Below, piece by piece: positions 25,985-34,973 of a stretch of DNA of 64,000 nucleotides; position 1 is the stretch's first letter; every line of letters starts with the position of its first letter. Source of the stretch: Edaphobacter sp. Lineage in GTDB: Bacteria > Acidobacteriota > Terriglobia > Terriglobales > Acidobacteriaceae. The stretch spans positions 1 through 64,000 of the forward strand of contig JAOAPB010000016.1 in assembly GCA_025462645.1 (NCBI GenBank), written 5' to 3'. Below the pieces are notes generated by a model. That model had not been told where the DNA came from, searched no databases, and saw only the letters and a list, made by a program, of their open reading frames with translations. Made by a program: the position numbers and the translations under genes.

Positions 25985-28555
25985 TCAAAACGTATAGCGA
26001 ACCTGTGCCGTCACACTTCGCGGAGCGACGAAGTGCGTCCCCGAAAACGTAGATAGAAAGTTGTAAAGTCCATCCACGTTTAGCAGGTTCACCACATCCA
26101 CCCGAACCCCGATTCGTTGTTTCTCCCGACGAAAGAGATCATCTTCTCCGACCGAGACATCCACCATATTCCGTACCGCAATACGCGGCGGATTTCTATC
26201 ATCGTTCTCCGTACCTGCGGCAGGGATACGAATACGAGTAGCGCCAAGCGCCCCAGCGCAGGAGCGTATCGGCTGCGACACGCTGGCAAAGCCAGACCCA
26301 CAGTAGAGACCCATCTGCGCCTGTTCATCTCCCGTCAGCCGCAGGGCAGTTGCAAAGGTGGGGACGGCAACGGCGACCAGCCCCCCGTCATACCGATAGG
26401 AGACTCCAGCCCACGGCCCACGCTGCCCAACCTGATACCTCGCATACACGTTCATCGAAAGCCCGCCATCGTGGTCCGGCCGCGCGACATTGCTATACGG
26501 AGCGCTGAAGCTCACGCCTCCCGTCTCCGGCCCGAAGAGCCGTGACCGCACATGACTAACGGTCACATAGCCTGCAAAACCGTGCGTCGGCGCAACGCTC
26601 GCGCGGAACAGCGCACCATCGATCTTCGATTTACGAAACTGCGTAGGAAAGGTAAGAGGGCTGTTCAGCAACACGTCGAAGTCGTAGGCTCCATACGTAA
26701 ACTTCCAGAAGTACTCGCTGCTAAGCGAAAGCAGCTTCGACACCTGCGTCTCAAAACCCACGTTGAACTGATTGCGCCTGCCCGTCCTCAACACCGCAGA
26801 ACCGGCAGCTCCCAACGCCTCCGCGGCCGACCCAGGACCCTCGGAGCTGGCAACAATCAGATTCTCGTTGTACGGCGTCAGGAAGACGCGCGAGTACGCA
26901 ACATGAAACACACTATGCAGCCTTGACGCCGTATAAGCCGCGCTTACTCTGGGCTGGAGCGCATGGCTGCTCGTCAGTCCGTTGTAGTTGTCGAATCGCA
27001 GGCCAAGGTTGAAGGTAAAGTCCTGCAACCGGACGCTATCCTGTCCAAAAATTGCCTCCTGCTTCACATCGGCATATCCCTTGAAGTTGAAGAGAGTACC
27101 CTGACGTGTCAGGTCGATCCCGAGCAGCCCCGGCAGAAATCCCGGATTGATCGCCAGCCCAACCGCCGCGCACTGCGCCGGATCAGTCAGTGAGCGATCG
27201 GGAGAAGGCGCACCATCGACCCCGAGACATGGGCTGTTGTACGAGGCATCCGTCAATCCCGTGGCGAACTGCTCCGACAGAAATGTGTGCTTCCACTCTG
27301 CACCCGCAACCGCTGTATGTCTCCCCCGCGAGTACGTGAACTCGGAGCGAATCCCCGCATTCGTCAATCGCCGCGTCTGCGCGAGAGTTGCAGGCGTATC
27401 GGCGAGCAGATCGTCCGATGGCCGATAACGAATCTTGTCCTGTCGCACCCAGAGGTTCGTCTGGCTGAATGCAGCGCTGTTGAAGGTGTGCAGCACCGAG
27501 GGCGCGATGTTGAAGCTCACAATGGTCTGCCGCTGGTTCTGGCCCACAGCCTGCTGGTCCAGCGTATTCGGAGTCTGAAACCACGACCGGCTCAGCCCGG
27601 TATTCAACTGAAGCGAGGTCTGCGGCGTCACCCGGTAATCCAGGCGCTCGATAAGGTTTTGCGCATTGCCGTTGGCGTGAAGCGCCACCAGCTCCGGCGC
27701 ATCGAGGAAGCGCCCGCTGTTCATTCCATCCAGCGCGGTGAAGCTTCCAAATCTCGCCGTCCCCCACCCAACACCTGCGCTCACCTGCGAAGTACCGAAT
27801 CCGCCGCGCGAAACCGAAACCGCCCCCGTAGGCCGCCTTTGATCCAGCCCCGAGCGCGTCCGCGCAACCACCACCAGGCTCGTCTTATCCCCCACATCTG
27901 CCTGCGGAGCCCCCTCCCTCACCTCCATCGACTGCAACGCATTCAACGAGACCTGCGTGGAAAACGTACGGCTCTGCTGATCCGTAATCGGTTGGCCGTC
28001 AATTACGAACGAAGCCTCTGCATGGTCCCCCAGCGGATGAAACGATCCATTCGAATCCGCCGCAACCCCCGGTGTCGTCAGGGTAATCAGCGAGCTGATC
28101 GGCGAGCTCACGCTCTGGCTCGCAATCCGTTCCATCTGCTCCGGCGTGATGTCGATGTGCGTCGGGGCCGTGGCATCGAGGTCCTGTGCGTTCACCACGA
28201 CCTCTGCCCGAATCCCCTCAGTCGCCAGCCTGAAGTCGAGCCGAACCGGCACCCCGGCATACATCACCTCCTGCTCCGCTGCAGCAAAGCCCACTGCCTG
28301 CGCGGCGATCCGGTAACTCCCCGCATTCAACTGCAGAAACAGAAACGCTCCGTCCGCATCTGTCCTCATACTCCTCTCCACCTGCGTCTTCGTAGAGGCG
28401 ACGGTGACGGTCACACCAGGCACAACGGCTCCGGTCGAGTCCGTTACCGTACCCGAGAGTGCGCTCGACGTCCCGCTCTGCGCCGCCAATGACGGACCGG
28501 CCGCCAGTGTTACAACCAGCCCGAGAGTAAGTATGATTCTGAGAGTTGGTCTCAT
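25985..28555 (-). CDS. TonB-dependent receptor with carboxypeptidase-like regulatory domain (metal-regulated)
   Basis: About 856 aa. Signal peptide (MRPTLRIILTLGLVVTLAAG..LAAQ), a CarboxypepD_reg domain (GTVTDSTGAVVPGVTVTV, DGAFLFLQLNAGSYRI), a plug (about 125-240) with VIDGQPITDQQS, and a long beta-barrel ending in aromatic VRYTF. I moved the start to 28555, which has GGAG five bases upstream; the first six residues from 28573 are not needed. Two DtxR/MntR boxes lie just upstream, next to the divergent regulator, so it is likely an iron- or manganese-related uptake receptor. The carried ligand is unknown. Confidence 0.88.
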   Translation of the reverse strand: MRPTLRIILTLGLVVTLAAGPSLAAQSGTSSALSGTVTDSTGAVVPGVTVTVASTKTQVERSMRTDADGAFLFLQLNAGSYRIAAQAVGFAAAEQEVMYAGVPVRLDFRLATEGIRAEVVVNAQDLDATAPTHIDITPEQMERIASQSVSSPISSLITLTTPGVAADSNGSFHPLGDHAEASFVIDGQPITDQQSRTFSTQVSLNALQSMEVREGAPQADVGDKTSLVVVARTRSGLDQRRPTGAVSVSRGGFGTSQVSAGVGWGTARFGSFTALDGMNSGRFLDAPELVALHANGNAQNLIERLDYRVTPQTSLQLNTGLSRSWFQTPNTLDQQAVGQNQRQTIVSFNIAPSVLHTFNSAAFSQTNLWVRQDKIRYRPSDDLLADTPATLAQTRRLTNAGIRSEFTYSRGRHTAVAGAEWKHTFLSEQFATGLTDASYNSPCLGVDGAPSPDRSLTDPAQCAAVGLAINPGFLPGLLGIDLTRQGTLFNFKGYADVKQEAIFGQDSVRLQDFTFNLGLRFDNYNGLTSSHALQPRVSAAYTASRLHSVFHVAYSRVFLTPYNENLIVASSEGPGSAAEALGAAGSAVLRTGRRNQFNVGFETQVSKLLSLSSEYFWKFTYGAYDFDVLLNSPLTFPTQFRKSKIDGALFRASVAPTHGFAGYVTVSHVRSRLFGPETGGVSFSAPYSNVARPDHDGGLSMNVYARYQVGQRGPWAGVSYRYDGGLVAVAVPTFATALRLTGDEQAQMGLYCGSGFASVSQPIRSCAGALGATRIRIPAAGTENDDRNPPRIAVRNMVDVSVGEDDLFRREKQRIGVRVDVVNLLNVDGLYNFLSTFSGTHFVAPRSVTAQVRYTF

Positions 28556-28587
28556 GGCGCTCCAATGATCCAATGAGGAGTCCTGAA

Positions 28588-28623
28588 TTAGTCCTGCCTA
28601 ATTATTATTTAGGCTAGCCTAAA
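28588..28623. promoter_or_regulatory. Tandem DtxR/MntR-type operators
   Basis: TTAGGCTAGCCTAA (28609-28622) is a perfect palindrome matching the DtxR/IdeR consensus; with flanking bases it is the 16-mer TTTAGGCTAGCCTAAA. A second box TTAGTCCTGCCTAA (28588-28601) differs at three positions. Centres are 21 bp apart, two helical turns. They lie between the divergent receptor and regulator, ~33-70 bp before the receptor start. Confidence 0.75.
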
Positions 28624-28660
28624 CTTGCCGTGAGATCAAGTCCCATTGGAGATCGGAAAT

Positions 28661-29140
28661 ATGGCCAAGGGCCGCGAATTGACCGCAAACACGGAGTCCG
28701 TCGACGACTATTTGAAGGCGATCTTCTATCTCGGTGGTGGAGAGAGGCGCCGCGTCGGCAGCAAGGAGCTCTCGGAGCGGCTCAATGTCGCTCCGGCATC
28801 CGTCACCAATATGATCCAGAAGCTCGCCTCCGCGAAGCCATCCTTCGTCGACTACGAGCGCCACCACGGAGTCTGCCTCTCGGCCAAAGGAAGGAAGCGA
28901 GCCCTCGAGATCGTCCGTCACCACCGCCTCATCGAAACCTTCCTCTACGAAGTGCTCAACTATCCCATCGAGGAGTTGCACGACGAGGCGGAGCGCCTCG
29001 AACACTTCATCTCCGAGCACTTCGAAGAACGCATTGCCGCCAAACTAGGCAATCCGCAGCTCGATCCGCACGGCCATTGCATCCCCGCCCTCGACGGCAC
29101 CATGCCCGCAACCCACCGCGTAAGCTGCACCTGCCAGTAA
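28661..29140 (+). CDS. DtxR/MntR-family metal-dependent regulator
   Basis: About 159 aa. N-terminal winged HTH (YLKAIFYLGGGE, SKELSERLNVAPASVTNMIQKLA) followed by the dimerisation/metal-binding region with RHHRLIETFLYEVL, HDEAERLEHFIS, DPHGHCIP and a C-terminal CTCQ. The E..H and DPHG..IP motifs are the DtxR/MntR metal ligands. It has no SH3-like third domain, as in MntR. I use ATG 28661, preceded by GGAG; the TTG at 28646 is less likely. Boxes upstream suggest autoregulation and control of the divergent receptor. Fe versus Mn cannot be settled by eye. A 20-bp tandem duplication spans the stop codon. Confidence 0.88.
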   Translation: MAKGRELTANTESVDDYLKAIFYLGGGERRRVGSKELSERLNVAPASVTNMIQKLASAKPSFVDYERHHGVCLSAKGRKRALEIVRHHRLIETFLYEVLNYPIEELHDEAERLEHFISEHFEERIAAKLGNPQLDPHGHCIPALDGTMPATHRVSCTCQ

Positions 29141-29170
29141 CACGGCAGAAATCCCAGTAACACGTCAGGA

Positions 29171-29271
29171 ATCTGCTTTTGCCGTTGTTGTAAGTTCTTA
29201 TCCTCATCCTGAGCGTTGTATAGGTTCTTGTCGTCATCTTGAGCGCAGCGAAGGATCCCGAGAGTCTCTAC
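29171..29271. repeat. GTCATCTTGAGCGCAGCGAAGG-type repeat
   Basis: TCTGCTTTTGCCGTTGTTGT, then two part-copies of CATCCTGAGCGTTG / CATCTTGAGCGCAGCGAAGG. Same family as 8994 and 10959, here after the regulator gene. The rest of the ~260-bp gap up to 29400 shows no further feature. Confidence 0.65.
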
Positions 29272-29399
29272 TAGTCAAAACTGATCAACCCTTTTCAGCC
29301 TACCAATTCCAGCCGCCTTTTGCTGTTGCTTTTCCGCCTCTGCCTCTTAGCTGTCATCCTTCACGAACCGCACTCCCGCCCACTTGCTAAACTCAAAGA

Positions 29400-30710
29400 A
29401 TGCTCTCAAGGCTTTACGCAAAGTGGATGTTCTCCTGGGAGACTGCCCTCACGACCCGCGACACCAATCGAATCGTTCGTCCTCTCGAGTGGGGCTTCGA
29501 CTGGCTGAACGACTTCAGCCCCCTCGCACAAGCTGAATCCGCTGCATCCGACCTCGACCGCATGATCGCCGTCAACGACGACATCGTCCGCCGCGCCGAC
29601 GAGTTCTTCGGCTACCAGACCCCCACCGACTTCCGCCTCGAGCGCCGCCACCCTCAGCTCTTCCCCACAAACGTCCGCCCCGAGACCCTCGCCCAGGACG
29701 CCGAGCTCAAACTCCAGGCGCAGGTAGGAGAGCTCGAAGAGGCAGACTTCCTCCGCTTCACCTCGCCCGTCCGCACCCGCTACCCCGAGAACGACATCGT
29801 CAACGCCCGCTGGTATCCAGCACCCGAGCGCTCACGCTCCGTCATTTCGACCGGAGCCGCTCACGGCTCTATCGTGAGCGGCGGAGCGGAGAAAACCGCT
29901 TCTCTACCCACATCCTCGCCCCGCCGAAGTGGCAAGCCCAAACAAGCCATCATCGTCATGCCCCAGTGGAACGCCGACGCCTTCAGCCACAACGCCCTCT
30001 GTACCGTCTTCAACCGCTTCGGCATCTCCGCTCTGCGCCTCTCCAAGCCCTACCACGACATTCGCCGCCCCGCCGAGCTGGAGCGCTCCGACTACGCCGT
30101 AAGCTCCAACATCGGACGAACCACAGAGGCCTGCCGCCAGGCAGTCGTCGACATCCGCAGCTGCATCGACTGGCTCGAATCCCAGGGCTACGAGCAGTTC
30201 GGCGTCCTCGGTACCAGCCTCGGCAGCGCCTACGCCTTTATCGCCGCTGCCTTCGATCCTCGCCTCCAGGTCTGCGCCTTCAACCACGCCTCCACCTGGT
30301 TTGGCGACGTCGTCTGGACCGGCCAGAGCACCCGCCACATCCGCGCCGCCTTCGAAGATGCCGGCCTCACCCAGGATCTGGTCCGCCGGATCTTCACCGG
30401 AGTCAGCCCCATGGCCCACATGGAGCGCTTCGCCGCCAACCCCAGGCAGGTCCTCGTCGTCCACGCCACCTACGACCTCACCTTCCTCCGCGAGTTCTCC
30501 CTCGACGTCCTCACCAACTTCGACCGCCACAAAGTCGACTACGTCTCCAAAGTCCTCCCCTGCGGCCACTACACCACCGGCGAGACCCCCTACAAGTACA
30601 TGGACGGCTGGTACCTCGGCTCCTTCGTCTACAACGCCTTCAAGCGCCTCGCCAACGCCACTCCCCACGCCCTCCCTGATCCCACGCCCTCCCTTGATGT
30701 GTCATCCTGA
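29400..30710 (+). CDS. Alpha/beta hydrolase family protein (ABHD18-like)
   Basis: 436 aa. A non-catalytic N-terminal segment (about 1-140) precedes the hydrolase core (about 175-430): IIVMPQWNADAFSHNALCTV near 180, then GVLGTSLGSAYAF with the nucleophile serine in GxSxG, and DLTFLREFSLD and the CGHYTTG histidine near the C-terminus. The shape recalls eukaryotic ABHD18. Residues about 147-170 (SVISTGAAHGSIVSGGAEKT..) are encoded by an inserted dispersed repeat. Its stop also falls inside a repeat (VSS*). The substrate is unknown. Confidence 0.75.
   Translation: MLSRLYAKWMFSWETALTTRDTNRIVRPLEWGFDWLNDFSPLAQAESAASDLDRMIAVNDDIVRRADEFFGYQTPTDFRLERRHPQLFPTNVRPETLAQDAELKLQAQVGELEEADFLRFTSPVRTRYPENDIVNARWYPAPERSRSVISTGAAHGSIVSGGAEKTASLPTSSPRRSGKPKQAIIVMPQWNADAFSHNALCTVFNRFGISALRLSKPYHDIRRPAELERSDYAVSSNIGRTTEACRQAVVDIRSCIDWLESQGYEQFGVLGTSLGSAYAFIAAAFDPRLQVCAFNHASTWFGDVVWTGQSTRHIRAAFEDAGLTQDLVRRIFTGVSPMAHMERFAANPRQVLVVHATYDLTFLREFSLDVLTNFDRHKVDYVSKVLPCGHYTTGETPYKYMDGWYLGSFVYNAFKRLANATPHALPDPTPSLDVSS
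29840..29908. repeat. Dispersed repeat inserted in-frame in the hydrolase gene
   Basis: GTCATTTCGACCGGAGCC.. and ..GCGGAGAAAACCGCTTCTCT match the intergenic copies at 30811-30930 (GTCATTTCGACCGAAGGC.., ..GTGGAGAAACCCGCTTCTCT). A CCGCTCAC / GTGAGCGG hairpin lies in the middle. No stop codon is created. Confidence 0.7.
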
Positions 30711-30935
30711 GCGGAACTCTCGCGCACTTTGCGAGAGGGAGAGTCGAAGGACCGCGATTGTCGTTGCCTGTCGTCTCCACATCCCCGCGGATCGTCATTA
30801 TCCCGTCGATCGTCATTTCGACCTAAGGCGGCGCACTTTGCCGTCGTCTCCAAATCCCCAAGGATCGTCATTTCGACCGAAGGCGGCGCACTTTGCCGCC
30901 GCAGTGGAGAAACCCGCTTCTCTACTGCAATCTCC
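30700..30935. repeat. Cluster of GTCATTTCGACC repeats with a 55-bp tandem duplication
   Basis: GTCATCCTGAGCGGAACTC at 30701, with a CTCTCGCGCACTTTGCGAGAG hairpin, then two 55-bp units starting CGTCATTTCGACC at 30811 and 30866 (GGCGGCGCACTTTGCCG core). The remaining sequence to glyA (30936-31193) is A/C-rich with no gene or recognised riboswitch. Confidence 0.7.
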
Positions 30936-31193
30936 CTCCGACTATTCAGCTCATTGCTCTTGCCGTTGTCCGTCATCTCTGAGATAAGCAACCCCCAAAA
31001 TAAATCTTCAAAAAGGTGCCGGATTTTCAGCCCTTCAAAACTGTCCTTCTGCAATCCGCCTTTCCCACGCAATCCACCACATCTAGACCTCAAAAACACC
31101 ACCTCTACAACTCAATTTCTCTAAAACCCCCAGCAAATAAGCGAAACGCCACATCAGAAAAAATCCTTAAAAACCGTGACATAAAATAACGCT

Positions 31194-32465
31194 ATGCCCA
31201 TCGATCTGAACGCCTCCCTCGCCGCCTCCGACCCCGATATTGCCGCGCAGATACAGAATGAGATAGCCCGCCAGCACGAAGGCCTCGAGATGATCGCCTC
31301 CGAGAACTTCGTAAGCCGCGCCGTCCTCGAAGCAGCAGGCACCGTATTCACCAACAAATACGCCGAAGGCTACCCCGGCAAGCGCTACTACGGCGGCTGC
31401 GAGTTCGCCGATATCGTTGAAAACATAGCTCGCGACCGCGCCAAAAAACTCTTCGGCGCCGAGCACGCCAACGTCCAACCCCACTCCGGCTCGCAAGCCA
31501 ACGCCGCCGCCTGCATGACCCTCCTCACCCCCGGCGACACCATCTTGGGATTGGACTTAGCCCACGGCGGCCACCTCACCCACGGCCACAAGCTCAACTT
31601 CTCGGGCAAACTCTACAAAGTCGTCGGCTATCAAGTCCGCAAAGACACAGAAACCATTGATTACGATGAACTTGAGGCCACAGCCGTCCGTGAAAAACCA
31701 AAGATGATCATCGGCGGAGGCAGCGCCTACCCACGCCAGTTCGACTTCGCACGCATGCGTGCCATCGCCGATAAAATCGGTGCCTACTTCATGGTCGACA
31801 TGGCTCATTTTGCAGGACTTGTAGCTGGCGGAGCTCACCCCTCTCCCGTACCTCACGCTCATATAGTCACCACCACCACCCACAAAACCCTGCGCGGCCC
31901 CCGCGCCGGCATGATCCTCTGCGGACAGGACTTAGCCGCCGGCGTCGATCGCAGCGTCTTCCCCGGCCAGCAGGGTGGCCCGCTGATGCATATCATCGCC
32001 GCAAAAGCAGTGGCTTTCAAAGAGGCACTAGCCCCGGAATTTGCCACCTATGCTCAGCAAGTTCTTGCAAATGCAAAGGTACTGGCAGAAGCCCTGGCGG
32101 CAGAGGGATATCGCATCGTCTCCGGTGGTACCGATACGCACCTGATGCTGGTCGACGTCTTTCAGAAAGGAATACTCGGTTCCGAAGCCGAGCACGCGCT
32201 TGGAGAAGCAGGTATTACCGTAAACAAGAATGCGATCCCCTACGACACTAATCCGCCAATGAAGCCGAGTGGAATCAGGGTGGGAACTCCAGCTCTGACG
32301 ACGCGGGGCATGAAAGAGGCGGAGATGCGGACTATCGCTGAATGGATCGCCCAAGCGCTCGAACACCGTGGAGATGCCAGCAAACTAAAGAAGATCCGTA
32401 GTGAGGTCAAGGAGCTGGCGGAGCGGTTTCCACTGTATGGGTGGCTGCGTGAAACTTCAGCGTAA
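31194..32465 (+). CDS. glyA: Serine hydroxymethyltransferase
   Basis: PLP enzyme interconverting serine and glycine with tetrahydrofolate, 423 aa. Motifs in order: [38 protein letters not shown], and the PLP lysine in [13 protein letters not shown]. No clear SD precedes the ATG at 31194, so it may be leaderless or weakly translated. A terminator hairpin follows. Confidence 0.97.
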   Translation: MPIDLNASLAASDPDIAAQIQNEIARQHEGLEMIASENFVSRAVLEAAGTVFTNKYAEGYPGKRYYGGCEFADIVENIARDRAKKLFGAEHANVQPHSGSQANAAACMTLLTPGDTILGLDLAHGGHLTHGHKLNFSGKLYKVVGYQVRKDTETIDYDELEATAVREKPKMIIGGGSAYPRQFDFARMRAIADKIGAYFMVDMAHFAGLVAGGAHPSPVPHAHIVTTTTHKTLRGPRAGMILCGQDLAAGVDRSVFPGQQGGPLMHIIAAKAVAFKEALAPEFATYAQQVLANAKVLAEALAAEGYRIVSGGTDTHLMLVDVFQKGILGSEAEHALGEAGITVNKNAIPYDTNPPMKPSGIRVGTPALTTRGMKEAEMRTIAEWIAQALEHRGDASKLKKIRSEVKELAERFPLYGWLRETSA

Positions 32466-32498
32466 CTTCGCATCAAAAGACACTTTGTAGTTCTCTCC

Positions 32499-32530
32499 CA
32501 AAACCCAAGGCGAATCGCCTTGGGTTTTGC
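32499..32530 (+). terminator. Terminator after glyA
   Basis: AAAACCCAAGGCGA pairs with TCGCCTTGGGTTTT with a minimal loop, followed by GCG. The following ~190 bp to the next gene show no ORF or clear element. Confidence 0.75.
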
Positions 32531-32721
32531 GCATACTAACCATTCCTAGTGGATGCGACCCGTTGCGATGCCTTCACAACGGAACGTCATGCTGGTCGCA
32601 CTCATTGTTCATCTATCACAGACACAGAGTGGATGAAGGCATGCTGGGTCTGGTCTATAGTCGAGGTGGTAATTTTCCTCGGAGAACGATAGTAAATTCG
32701 CAGGTGCGATAGGGGAAACGA

Positions 32722-33210
32722 ATGGCGATTGCTGTGCTCTCGTGGATAATAGCGATTCCCTTGCTTGGCGCTGTCACTGGGCTGCGATCGATGACTCCCA
32801 TGGCTGTACTCTGCTGGTTCGCCTACCTCGGACATCTTCCCTTAGATGGAACCTGGGCGGCCTGGACGGCGAAGCTTCCAGTTGCCATTGTGTTTACCGT
32901 ACTGGCGGCCGCTGAGTACATCGGCGACAAACTCCCAAAGATGCCGAACCGGACAAGCCCAGTGACATTGATTACAAGGCTGATACTCGGTGGTCTCATT
33001 GGCGCGATTGTCGCTGCAGGTCTGGACGGCCCAGGGTTTGAGGGGGGAATTCTCGGTGTTGCAGGCGCCCTTATAGGGACATTCGGTGGCTTTTTGATTC
33101 GTCGGGAGATTGTGTTGCAGCGGGGTAGCAAAGACTGGCCAGTGGCGCTCTTGGAGGATGCGATTGCGCTCGGCTGTGCGGTGCTGGCGATGGGTGTAGT
33201 GACGGGGTAG
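32722..33210 (+). CDS. DUF4126 family membrane protein
   Basis: 162 aa with four likely transmembrane helices (about 1-25, 50-65, 85-103, 108-125 and a weak fifth at the C-terminus). The pattern GLRSMTPMAVLCW near the start and FGGFLIRREIV match DUF4126. Role unknown. Its stop is 56 bp from the convergent trxC end. Confidence 0.75.
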   Translation: MAIAVLSWIIAIPLLGAVTGLRSMTPMAVLCWFAYLGHLPLDGTWAAWTAKLPVAIVFTVLAAAEYIGDKLPKMPNRTSPVTLITRLILGGLIGAIVAAGLDGPGFEGGILGVAGALIGTFGGFLIRREIVLQRGSKDWPVALLEDAIALGCAVLAMGVVTG

Positions 33211-33266
33211 CTACAGAGCCGATAGAAGGTAACCGATTGGTCCAGAAGACTGTGCAACCGCGCTGG

Positions 33267-33695
33267 TCATGCCGCCCTGAGCCAACTCTCCATCACTTCG
33301 TGACCCACAACTCCAGCCTGCTGCTTTATGAGCTTGCCGTTGGAGAAGACGACAAAGTTCGGAATTCCGCGCACGTTATATCTGGCTGCGAGCTGCGGAT
33401 ATTTCTCCGTATCGACCTTCAACACGATCGCATGCCCAGCCATACTTGCTGCTGTACGTGCGACGTCTGGTGCTGCGATCCGGCAGGGTCCACACCATTC
33501 GGCCCAGAAATCGACCAGGACTGGGACGTCGGCAGTCTGAACGATCTCATCGAACAGCACAGGATCAACCTGAAGCGACTCGTCGAGCGGCGGCAGTGGA
33601 GTCTTACACGCACCGCAACGTCCCGTATCTGCGAGGTGTTTTGCGGTCACGCGATTTTTCTGTCCACAGTTTTTGCAGGTTCGAATCACGGGCAT
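33267..33695 (-). CDS. trxC: Thioredoxin with N-terminal zinc ribbon (TrxC-like)
   Basis: 142 aa. A two-CxxC zinc ribbon (CKNCGQ, CGACK at about 8-32) is followed by a thioredoxin domain with the WCGPC active site (about 69-73) and cis-proline RGIPN. This architecture is Trx2/TrxC, a cytoplasmic disulfide reductase. Ends ~56 bp from the DUF4126 gene on the opposite strand. Confidence 0.93.
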   Translation of the reverse strand: MPVIRTCKNCGQKNRVTAKHLADTGRCGACKTPLPPLDESLQVDPVLFDEIVQTADVPVLVDFWAEWCGPCRIAAPDVARTAASMAGHAIVLKVDTEKYPQLAARYNVRGIPNFVVFSNGKLIKQQAGVVGHEVMESWLRAA

Positions 33696-33757
33696 AGAAA
33701 AAACTCCAGTCGACCGGATTACTGTAGCAGCTTCGAGCTGTATCCGGGAGCAGACGA

Positions 33758-34534
33758 CTAAGCCCGACGGCGGTAGCGGATGGAAAAGTCATAGCCGGGA
33801 TTCGGTGGAAAGAGTTTAGCTACTTGACGGAGCCGTTCGGCGAGAGCCTGTGGCGCGAGGAGGGGATATTCGCGCTCGCGAAGCTCGGAGTAGTCGAAAT
33901 CGACAGACAGAGAGAGTTGATAGATGGCTACCGCGTCGGAGAAGGCCGATTCGAGGAAGCTGGTCTTGGCCTTTTCGTCGATGACAGGCTTGCCGTCGAT
34001 CTTTTCCGATCGTCCATTGCTAGCTATGGCGAGGTTACGGCTCTCCCAGGCGTCCTGGCTCGTCTCGCCCCGTACGTCCGCAACGGCCTGCGCCCAGATG
34101 AGCTGGTTAAAGCTCTCCGGTACTCCGGCGGCGTCCACGAAGGCGTGCCCTACATTGATGAAAAACTCAAAAGCCAGGGCAAAGCGGTCACCGAGGAGGC
34201 GGGTTGAGATAAAGACGCCTTCCGCGTCGTCAAGCCCAACATTACGATGGCAGATAGCCAGATCGCCAAGTTCAGCTGTATAGGCGGGGGCGATCATGGT
34301 CGCTTCGCTGCCTCGACCTTCGCTTAGCGCGAGCGGGACGAAATAATAGGTTTTGCGACCCAGTGCGCGGGCAATTACTACAGGGACAGCCTGCACCATG
34401 CGCTCGAGATCCTTCTCGTCCAGGTTGTTTTCGCCGAATGCTGCATAGTTGACGCCATTAGGCGCTTGACGCACTGCTGTTTCGCGGACTACCTGCGCCG
34501 CTTGGACCAACCCGTTTTGAACACCTTCTGCCAT
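33758..34534 (-). CDS. Conserved hypothetical protein, 258 aa
   Basis: Soluble, acidic, no signal peptide or recognised motif; alternating helices and strands, ending in SIRYRRRA. I do not know the family. The ATG lies only 19 bp from the ATG of the divergent 105-aa membrane protein, so their promoters overlap the opposite coding sequences or the starts are mis-set. Downstream is trxC. Confidence 0.65.
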   Translation of the reverse strand: MAEGVQNGLVQAAQVVRETAVRQAPNGVNYAAFGENNLDEKDLERMVQAVPVVIARALGRKTYYFVPLALSEGRGSEATMIAPAYTAELGDLAICHRNVGLDDAEGVFISTRLLGDRFALAFEFFINVGHAFVDAAGVPESFNQLIWAQAVADVRGETSQDAWESRNLAIASNGRSEKIDGKPVIDEKAKTSFLESAFSDAVAIYQLSLSVDFDYSELREREYPLLAPQALAERLRQVAKLFPPNPGYDFSIRYRRRA

Positions 34535-34553
34535 AAAGCAGTATTCTACTGAT

Positions 34554-34871
34554 ATGACGCAAGCACCGCAGAACGGAACCTCAACTACTCCTCGCGCCGT
34601 GGGCGGTGGCTATCTGTTCGGCGTACCCGTGGGCGATCTTGGCTGGTTCAGCAGTCTCATTATGGGCACGGCGTTAGGGTTCGCGGCGTTCTTCGCGGCG
34701 ACCTTCTGCGGCATCATCGGCATTCTGATCTACAACTCTGCGACGCACCAGGCAGTGGACTTCACTTTGAGCTATCGGCGTATCGGGTTGCCGGTGGGGT
34801 TGATGGTACTTGTTCTGGCGCTCGCGTATCTGGGTACTCTGTGGGTGCGTCGACAGCTTCGCCGGGCATAG
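34554..34871 (+). CDS. Small membrane protein, 105 aa
   Basis: Two transmembrane segments (about 32-60 and 80-98), a Gly-rich N-terminus and a basic C-terminus (VRRQLRRA). Family not recognised. It is divergent from the 258-aa gene with an intergenic gap of 19 bp; a start at GTG 34598 would widen it. Confidence 0.6.
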   Translation: MTQAPQNGTSTTPRAVGGGYLFGVPVGDLGWFSSLIMGTALGFAAFFAATFCGIIGILIYNSATHQAVDFTLSYRRIGLPVGLMVLVLALAYLGTLWVRRQLRRA

Positions 34872-34973
34872 TCGAGTTGGCGGGGTCAGTATGCAGGCCA
34901 ATGCGGCGAAGCAATTTGACAGTCTGGTATCCTTTCCGCTCCTGTAACAACTTATTCTGGAGGAACGCCCAGC

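Noticed and set aside
31060..31193. Riboswitch upstream of glyA
   Set aside because: Only A/C-rich sequence, no paired helices or conserved glycine/SAM boxes seen.
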